Shown piece by piece: positions 1 to 5,200 of a DNA stretch of 5,892 nt. This stretch comes from an uncultured Ilumatobacter sp. Lineage in GTDB: Bacteria > Actinomycetota > Acidimicrobiia > Acidimicrobiales > Ilumatobacteraceae. Both the position numbers and the translations under genes were made by a program. How positions within the stretch are numbered: position 1 is the first letter of the stretch; each line of letters starts with the position of its first letter. The notes below the pieces were generated by a model. The model had not been told where the DNA came from and made no database searches. It was given only the letters and a program-made list of their open reading frames with translations. The stretch is taken from contig CALICC010000425.1 in the NCBI GenBank assembly GCA_938049325.1, positions 1-5,892 on the forward strand. Reading direction: 5' to 3'.

Positions 1-37
1 GCAGGCCCGTGCCAGACTGGTGAGGGTCGGCGTGATC

Positions 38-1783
38 TCAGCCGAGTGCGTGCCGTTCGAATGCCGCGAGCACCGCGCGCAAGGACGCCGTCGTGATATT
101 CGAACTCTGGCCGACACCCCACTTGATGGCGCCGCCACCGCGAACGGTCTCGAGGTAGGCAACCGCCATCGTGTCGGCTCCTTGGCCGATCGCGTGCTCG
201 GCATAGTCGAGGACGTCGAACTCGCCGTCCACGCGATCACCGAAGGTTCCGAGCAGCGCGGCCACGAAGGCTTCGACCGGTCCCTCGCCTTCACCGCGGA
301 TCGATGCAGGCGTTCCTTCAACCTCGACTTGAGCTTGAATCACCGTGGTCCCAGCATTTTCAGACGACGTCGTGTTCAGCTCGTGGGACTTCAGCACGAA
401 ACTCGGCGCAGCGGGCAGGTACTCGACTTGGAACTGTTCCCACATCACTCCGGGGTTGATCTCGGTGCCCGAATCCTCCGTGATGTGCTGGATCGTCTTC
501 GAGAACTCGATTTGCAGACGGCGCGGCAGATCGAATCCGTGTTCTGCCTTCATCACGTAGGCGACGCCACCCTTGCCGGACTGACTGTTGACGCGAATCA
601 CTGCTTCATAGGTCCGGCCGACATGCTTCGGGTCGATCGGCAGGTACGGCACCGCGAACTGGTCGTATTCGCCCGTTGCCGAGTCGCGGCGAGCGTCGAG
701 CGCGTCGAGTCCCTTCTTGATCGCGTCTTGGTGACTACCTGAGAAGGCGGTGTAGACGAGGTCGCCCACGTACGGGTGGCGCGGTGAGACGGGCAGGCGA
801 TTGCAGTACTCGGCGACCCGGCGCAGCTTGTCGATGTCGGAGATATCGAGTTCGGGGTCGACGCCATTCATGAACAGGTTCATCGCGAGGTTCACGACGT
901 CGACGTTTCCGGTGCGTTCGCCATTCCCGAACAGGGTTCCTTCGACGCGATCCGCGCCAGCCATCACACCGAATTCGGCAGCGGCCACGGCGCACCCTCG
1001 GTCGTTGTGCGGGTGCAGCGACACGATGACCTTGTTTCGATCGCGGATCGTACGGCAGAACCACTCGATCACGTCGCCGTACACGTTGGGGGAGTAGCAC
1101 TCGACTGTGGCGGGCAGGTTGAGGATCAGGCGGTCGTCGGTAGCCGGTTCGATCACGTCCATGACCGCTTCGCAGACCTCGATGGCATAGTCGGGCTCGG
1201 TCAGCGTGAAGCTTTCAGGGCTGTACTCGTAACGAATCGCGGTGGCGGATCCGTCGGAGCGCTTCGGCAATGACTGTTCGGCCGCCTTGCAGAGCTTGGC
1301 GCCGTTGACCGCGACCTGCTTGATGCCCTCCTTGTCGAGTCCGAACACCACCTCGCGCTGCAGCGGGTTCGTCGAGTTGTAGAAGTGAACGATCGCGCGG
1401 GGAACGCCGGCCAATCCTTCATACGTGCGTTCGATGAGGTCCTCGCGGCATTGCACGAGCACCTGGATCCAAACGTCATCGGGGATCAGATCTTCCTCGA
1501 TCAGCTGCCGGAGGAAGTCGAAATCGGGCTGGCTCGCCGATGGGAAGCCGATTTCGATCTCCTTGAAGCCCATCTCCACGAGTTCGGTGAACATCCGCAG
1601 CTTGCGGGCCGGATCCATTGGGTCGATGAGCGCTTGGTTGCCGTCGCGCAGGTCAACCGAGCACCAGAGCGGTGCCTTCGTGGTGACCTGGTTGGGCCAG
1701 GTTCGGTCATCGAGCACGACCGGGATGAATGGTGCGTACTTGTCGAACGGCATGTGTTTCGGTGTGGTGGGTTGCGGTGGCAT
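38..1783 (-). CDS. leuA: 2-isopropylmalate synthase
   Basis: This complete 581-residue cytosolic enzyme condenses acetyl-CoA with 2-oxoisovalerate to give 2-isopropylmalate, the first committed step of leucine synthesis. It has the DRE-TIM metallolyase signature LRDGNQALIDP (residues 45-55; Arg46, Asp47). The second signature, SLHPHNDRG (255-263), has metal ligands His257 and His259, and NGERTGN (287-293) ends in a third ligand, Asn293. The substrate-channel motif NLPATVE lies at 222-228. By family knowledge, the part after about residue 435 is the LeuA regulatory domain that binds leucine for feedback inhibition; its glycine-rich motifs are at 497-501 and 549-558. The length suits the long actinobacterial LeuA class (M. 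tuberculosis about 644, E. coli about 523). I chose the ATG at 1783 because GGAG lies six bases upstream; the next Met (residue 11) has no ribosome site. It is preceded by a leucine leader peptide and terminator. No terminator is visible after the stop. Confidence 0.97.
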   Translation of the reverse strand: MPPQPTTPKHMPFDKYAPFIPVVLDDRTWPNQVTTKAPLWCSVDLRDGNQALIDPMDPARKLRMFTELVEMGFKEIEIGFPSASQPDFDFLRQLIEEDLIPDDVWIQVLVQCREDLIERTYEGLAGVPRAIVHFYNSTNPLQREVVFGLDKEGIKQVAVNGAKLCKAAEQSLPKRSDGSATAIRYEYSPESFTLTEPDYAIEVCEAVMDVIEPATDDRLILNLPATVECYSPNVYGDVIEWFCRTIRDRNKVIVSLHPHNDRGCAVAAAEFGVMAGADRVEGTLFGNGERTGNVDVVNLAMNLFMNGVDPELDISDIDKLRRVAEYCNRLPVSPRHPYVGDLVYTAFSGSHQDAIKKGLDALDARRDSATGEYDQFAVPYLPIDPKHVGRTYEAVIRVNSQSGKGGVAYVMKAEHGFDLPRRLQIEFSKTIQHITEDSGTEINPGVMWEQFQVEYLPAAPSFVLKSHELNTTSSENAGTTVIQAQVEVEGTPASIRGEGEGPVEAFVAALLGTFGDRVDGEFDVLDYAEHAIGQGADTMAVAYLETVRGGGAIKWGVGQSSNITTASLRAVLAAFERHALG

Positions 1784-1793
1784 TGGGTTCTCC
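1784..1793 (-). promoter_or_regulatory. leuA ribosome binding site
   Basis: On the minus strand GGAG at 1793-1790 is followed by six bases and then the leuA ATG. This fixes the start codon. GGAGAA (1793-1788) is the exact reverse complement of TTCTCC inside the Leu-codon run of the upstream leader peptide (1907-1902), so the site could be masked by the leader RNA when that run is free of ribosomes. Confidence 0.8.
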
Positions 1794-1836
1794 AGAGTGT
1801 GAGTGTCAGTTCGTGTGCGAAAGGCGGCCGAAAAAG

Positions 1837-1866
1837 CAAAAAGCCCCCGACCGGGAGGGCGGGGGC
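1837..1866 (-). terminator. Rho-independent attenuator terminator in the leuA leader
   Basis: Read on the minus strand, GCCCCCG (1866-1860) pairs perfectly with CGGGGGC (1849-1843) around a ten-base C-rich loop. It is followed at once by five T residues (1842-1838), then GC, then five more T (1835-1831). This is a canonical intrinsic terminator about 60 bases before the leuA start codon and 27 bases after the leader-peptide stop, as expected for attenuation. It would stop leuA transcription when leucyl-tRNA is plentiful. The competing antiterminator pairing is not obvious: the upstream hairpin abuts this one but does not overlap it. Confidence 0.82.
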
Positions 1867-1894
1867 GGGCGAACGCGATTGGGTGCGTTCGCCC
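1867..1894 (-). promoter_or_regulatory. Leader-RNA hairpin at the leader-peptide stop codon
   Basis: On the minus strand GGGCGAACGC (1894-1885) pairs perfectly over ten bases with GCGTTCGCCC (1876-1867), leaving the eight-base loop ACCCAATC. The 5' arm begins with the G of the leader-peptide TAG stop, so a ribosome finishing or stalled on the Leu codons would cover it. The hairpin ends directly against the terminator stem. It could be a pause hairpin, or its freed C-rich 3' arm could take part in an alternative fold. Actinobacterial leuA genes are reported to carry a conserved leader structure (the LEU element, a predicted pseudoknot, recalled from the literature). Whether this is that element cannot be settled by eye. 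Confidence 0.75.
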
Positions 1895-1929
1895 TAGAGA
1901 AGGAGAAGCAGCTCGCGTGTTGACGTCAC
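1894..1929 (-). CDS. Leucine-rich attenuation leader peptide of leuA
   Basis: A GTG-initiated ORF of eleven codons encodes MTSTRELLLLL and ends with TAG; it is too short for routine gene calling. Five consecutive Leu codons (CTG CTT CTC CTT CTC) stand directly before the stop, the hallmark of a ribosome-stalling leader that senses charged leucyl-tRNA. It sits between a plausible promoter and the hairpin/terminator pair ahead of leuA. No Shine-Dalgarno site is visible. The GTG lies seven bases after the last base of a TACATT -10 element, so the transcript probably starts on or next to this codon (leaderless translation, common in actinobacteria). Four of the five Leu codons are CTT or CTC, read by the tRNA-Leu with GAG anticodon, so that tRNA may be the one monitored. 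The peptide itself probably has no function once made. Confidence 0.85.
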   Translation of the reverse strand: MTSTRELLLLL

Positions 1930-1935
1930 GCCAGC

Positions 1936-1964
1936 AATGTAGCAGCCCTGTGGCGCCATCTCAC
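1936..1964 (-). promoter_or_regulatory. Putative leuA promoter
   Basis: On the minus strand a TACATT hexamer (1941-1936) matches the actinobacterial TANNNT -10 consensus. Seventeen bases upstream is GTGAGA (1964-1959), a partial match to TTGACA. The predicted start would fall at about 1929, the G of the leader-peptide GTG. The match between predicted transcript start and the leader ORF supports both calls; the -35 alone would be weak. Confidence 0.6.
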
Positions 1965-2026
1965 GCGTAAGTTTCCGTGCGTCAAATTCGCGCAAAGCGT
2001 GACACGATTGACTCGATCCGAGAGGT

Positions 2027-2048
2027 CGAGTGAACGTACACTCGTTCA
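2027..2048 (+). promoter_or_regulatory. Putative promoter -10 within interleaved inverted repeats
   Basis: Two perfect six-base inverted repeats with six-base spacers interleave here: CGAGTG-AACGTA-CACTCG (2027-2044) and TGAACG-TACACT-CGTTCA (2031-2048). The centre of the second, TACACT (2037-2042), fits the TANNNT -10 consensus and would start a transcript near 2049, about 19 bases before the ATG of the large secreted protein. A TTGACT at 2008-2013 is 23 bases away, too far for a standard -35. The arrangement suggests a repressor operator over the promoter, but no factor can be named. Confidence 0.45.
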
Positions 2049-2054
2049 TCATTC

Positions 2055-2063
2055 GGAAAGAAG
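2055..2063 (+). promoter_or_regulatory. Weak ribosome binding site of the DUF11 protein gene
   Basis: The purine-rich run GGAAAGAAG ends four bases before the ATG at 2068. It is only an imperfect match to the anti-Shine-Dalgarno sequence, but it is the only candidate. It favours the ATG at 2068 over the downstream in-frame GTG codons at 2086 and 2098. Confidence 0.5.
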
Positions 2064-2067
2064 TGGC

Positions 2068-2202
2068 ATGAACTCACAATCGAAGGTGGAACGCCGCGTG
2101 CCATGGAGTCGCAGTCGGCGCGGACTCGTCACCACGCTCGTGGCGCTTCAGGCCGTTGCTGTGATTGCGGTCGCACCACAACTGTCGTCGCCGGCATCGG
2201 CT
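2068..2202 (+). other. Sec signal peptide of the DUF11 protein
   Basis: Residues 1-45 have a long n-region with Lys6, Arg9, Arg10, Arg15, Arg17 and Arg18, then a hydrophobic stretch (LVTTLVALQAVAVIAVA, 20-36), then a Ser/Pro/Ala-rich c-region with ASA before Ala46. Cleavage after residue 45 is most likely; 46 or 47 are possible. The Arg17-Arg18 pair lacks the rest of a Tat motif, so Sec is preferred. Confidence 0.8.
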
Positions 2203-5200
2203 GCCGCCGTCGACCTCACCGGAGCATGGGCGGGCAACGCCGCCGCAGGACCGTGGACCGCGTCGACGCCGATCGGTCTCGGTGTCAGCGCTGTTGCCAC
2301 GTCGCCCGCCGGAGGCTCCTTCGCGTTCACCGGAACCCAGACCCTGCAGAGTCCGTTCAACGGCCTGCCCGACCCGTTTCCGTACTCCGCCGACTACGTG
2401 CCCGATCACGAGTCGTTCGCCGCCGTAGCCTCGTGGCCCGACACGACGTCGACCGGCACGCTCACGTTCACGTTCAGCGAGCCGGTGCTGAACCCCATCC
2501 TGCACGTCGACCGCTTCGGCGGCACGCAGGCCGACAGTACGGCCAACTCGTCGATCTTCACGCTGGTCACGCCCGGTACGATGACGAAGCTCGCGGGCGT
2601 CGACCACCTCGTCGTCGACGCCGCTGGAACGTCATTTCAGCGAACCGTCGGTACGTTGCTCGACGCGACGGCGACCGCGAGTTGCAGCGCCAACGGCACG
2701 CTCGGCACCGCCTGTGGTTCCATCCAGATCAACGGCACCTTCACCGAGATCGAGTTCGAATGGCGCGGCGCTGGCTCGAACATCGCCGCGGCCGACGGCA
2801 TCGAGTTGACGTGGGAGCTCGTCGGCATCCCCGAAGTTGCCTTCAGTAAGACGAGCGACGCCGATGCGCCACTGCTCGACGGCCAAGTCGTCAACTACGA
2901 GATCGTCGTAGAGAACACAGCCTCGGCGCCGATTCCCGACCTCGAGGTCACCGACCTGTTGCCATCGGGCCTCGTGTACGTTCCCAACTCGACCACCGCC
3001 ACCTACGACACGTCGACGAGTTCCGACACCAGTCTGTTCCTCGACACCTTCGAGGCAGGTCTCACGCCGTGGAACCAGGACGACAACGACGACACCAACG
3101 ACGACGTGAACGTCCTGAGTAACGATGGGTCGAACCGCTTGCACATCCAGGACGACAACGCTGGTGCCTGGCGTGCTGTCGGCGACCTCACGTCGTTTGA
3201 CTCAGCGATCCTGACATTCGACTTCCGGCGATTCGGCCTCGAACCCGGTGACTTCATCGAGATCTACGCGGCGACCGACGTCTCAGGCGTCTCGACCACC
3301 AACGCCAATTGCAGCACGAGCAGCAGTTGGACGCAGATCGGCAACATTCCGCGATTGCAGCAGACCGATCCGGGCTATCAGACCGGGACGTTCGTCCTGC
3401 CGGCTGCGTTCCTCACCGCAAACCCGGGCGTCTGCTTCTTCACGCCGCCGATCCTGACCGACGGCGATGATTTCTTGTTCGACAACATTCAGGTGATCGG
3501 CACGACCATCACGAACTCGACGGTGGTCCTCGACAACGATCCGGGCACCGCCATACCGGCGCTGGCCGATGGCACCCCCGATCCGGGAGTGCTCGTCGGC
3601 CCCGCCGATTCGGTGAACCTGACGTCGGCAAACACGCTCACGATCACGTTCCAAGCCGTGGTCGACTTCTCCACGCTGCCCCAAGATGCCGAAGACCTGA
3701 CCAACGAATCGGTGGTCGACGCCCCGAACTTGCCATCGTCTGAAACGGCGACGGTGACCGACCCGTTGTCGGTCGCAGACCTGAGTGTCGTGAAGTCCGA
3801 TTCCGGAACGGTCCTTCCGGGTGGGCAGATCACGTACACGATCGAGGTCGAGAACCTCGGCCCGACCGCTGCGGTCAACACCGTGGTCACCGACACTCCT
3901 GATGCCAACGTCACCATCGACTCGGTGTCGTCATCGCAAGGCGGTTGCACTGTGTTCCCGTGCGACCTCGGAGACATTCCGTTCGGTGACACCGCAACGA
4001 TCACCGTGCTCGCCACGGTCGACGCCGGCGCACCGGCCACAGGCACCGTCGGTACCGACGGCAACGAGCCGGGCGTGGGCGACTGCGTCGGGGCTGACCT
4101 GTGCAACATCGCGTCCGCGTCATCCGATTCGCTCGACTGGGACACCACGAACAACACCGACGACGAACCGACCAACGTGGTCGCGCCTGAGATCGAGATC
4201 GTGAAGTCGGCCGGAACGCCGACCGACAATGGCGATGGAACCTTCGACGTCGACTACACGGTCACGGTTTCGAACACCGGCCAGGCCCCCGGCACGTACG
4301 ACGTGACCGACACCCTCACCACGGCGACCGGCATCACGTCGGCAGTCACCGCCGGACCGACCTATGACGCAGGTGCCTCGACCGACGCGTCAGCCGAAAC
4401 CCCCGGAGCGCTTCCAGCGCTCGTTACCGGTGGCACGATCGACAACGGTTCGACCGACGTCTTCGTCTACACGGTTCGCTTCACCGTTGCCCCCACTGCG
4501 CCGGTCCCGGATCCTTGTTCCGATCCGACCGGATCTCATGGCGCCGACAACGACGCAGCGACATCGACCGGAGCCACCGACGAAGCATGTGTCGATCTCG
4601 ACGTCCCGCGGCTCGAACTCGACAAGTCGCTGTCGGGCTACGACGACGTGGATGGCGACGGCCAGGTCTCCGAAGGCGATGAGTTGCAGTTCGACTTCTT
4701 GATCGAGAACACCGGCAACACGAGTATCTCGGCCATCGATCTGCAAGACGCCAACCCCGGCGTCACGGTCACCTGCCCGGCAACGACCACCGGTGGTGCG
4801 GCGTACGGCGACACGCTCGCTGCCGGCGACTCGATCACCTGCACCGGCACATACGACGTGCTGCAAACCGACGTCGACGACGCCGAAGTGGTCAACACCG
4901 CCTCGGTCACCGGCACGCCGTCGGGTGGCCAACTCCCACCGGTGCCGCCGAGCGCGGTGACCACACCGATCAACCAGAACCCGAGCATTCTGCTCACGAA
5001 GGAGAACACCAGCGGAACGGGTCCCTTCAATGACGGTGACCCGATCGTGTACCGCTTCACGGTGGAGAACACCGGCGACGTCTCGCTGTCGAATGTGACC
5101 CTCTCCGACACCTTGCTCACCGGCGCGACCTTCACCTGCGCCACCGACCTGGCCGTCGGTGCCTCCACGACCTGCGACGTCACCTACAACGTCACGCAAC

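Noticed and set aside
20..742. Plus-strand open frame of 240 codons opposite the 3' part of leuA
   Set aside because: It is antisense to the strongly conserved leuA reading frame, has no ribosome site and its protein is Arg/Val-rich with no recognisable motif; a high-GC shadow frame.
1385..1897. Plus-strand open frame of 170 codons over the leuA start and leader
   Set aside because: It runs antisense to leuA and through both leader hairpins, with no family resemblance.
1921..1928. TGACGTCA palindrome at the start of the leader peptide
   Set aside because: It is an eight-base palindrome within the leader codons; chance in GC-rich sequence is enough and no second copy is nearby.
1963..1985. 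Second minus-strand promoter from TTGACG (1985-1980)
   Set aside because: No TANNNT hexamer lies 16-18 bases downstream; the TACATT box at 1941-1936 explains the leader better.
2008..2042. TTGACT (2008-2013) as a -35 for the TACACT -10
   Set aside because: The 23-base spacer is too long for a standard sigma-70-type promoter, so only the -10 and dyads are reported.
1784..2067. T-box riboswitch for leuA
   Set aside because: The leader is short and no T-box sequence or specifier stem is visible; the Leu-codon leader ORF accounts for the terminator.
2103..2849. Plus-strand frame of 248 codons inside the DUF11 gene
   Set aside because: Arg-rich alternative frame of the signal peptide and N-terminal domain; the product looks like a frame-shifted GC-rich translation.
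3489..4229. Minus-strand frame of 246 codons rich in Ser, Val and Thr
   Set aside because: It mirrors the repeats in the opposite strand, where Asp/Thr/Val codons reverse into Val/Ser/Gly codons. Its repeat-like look is inherited from the real gene.
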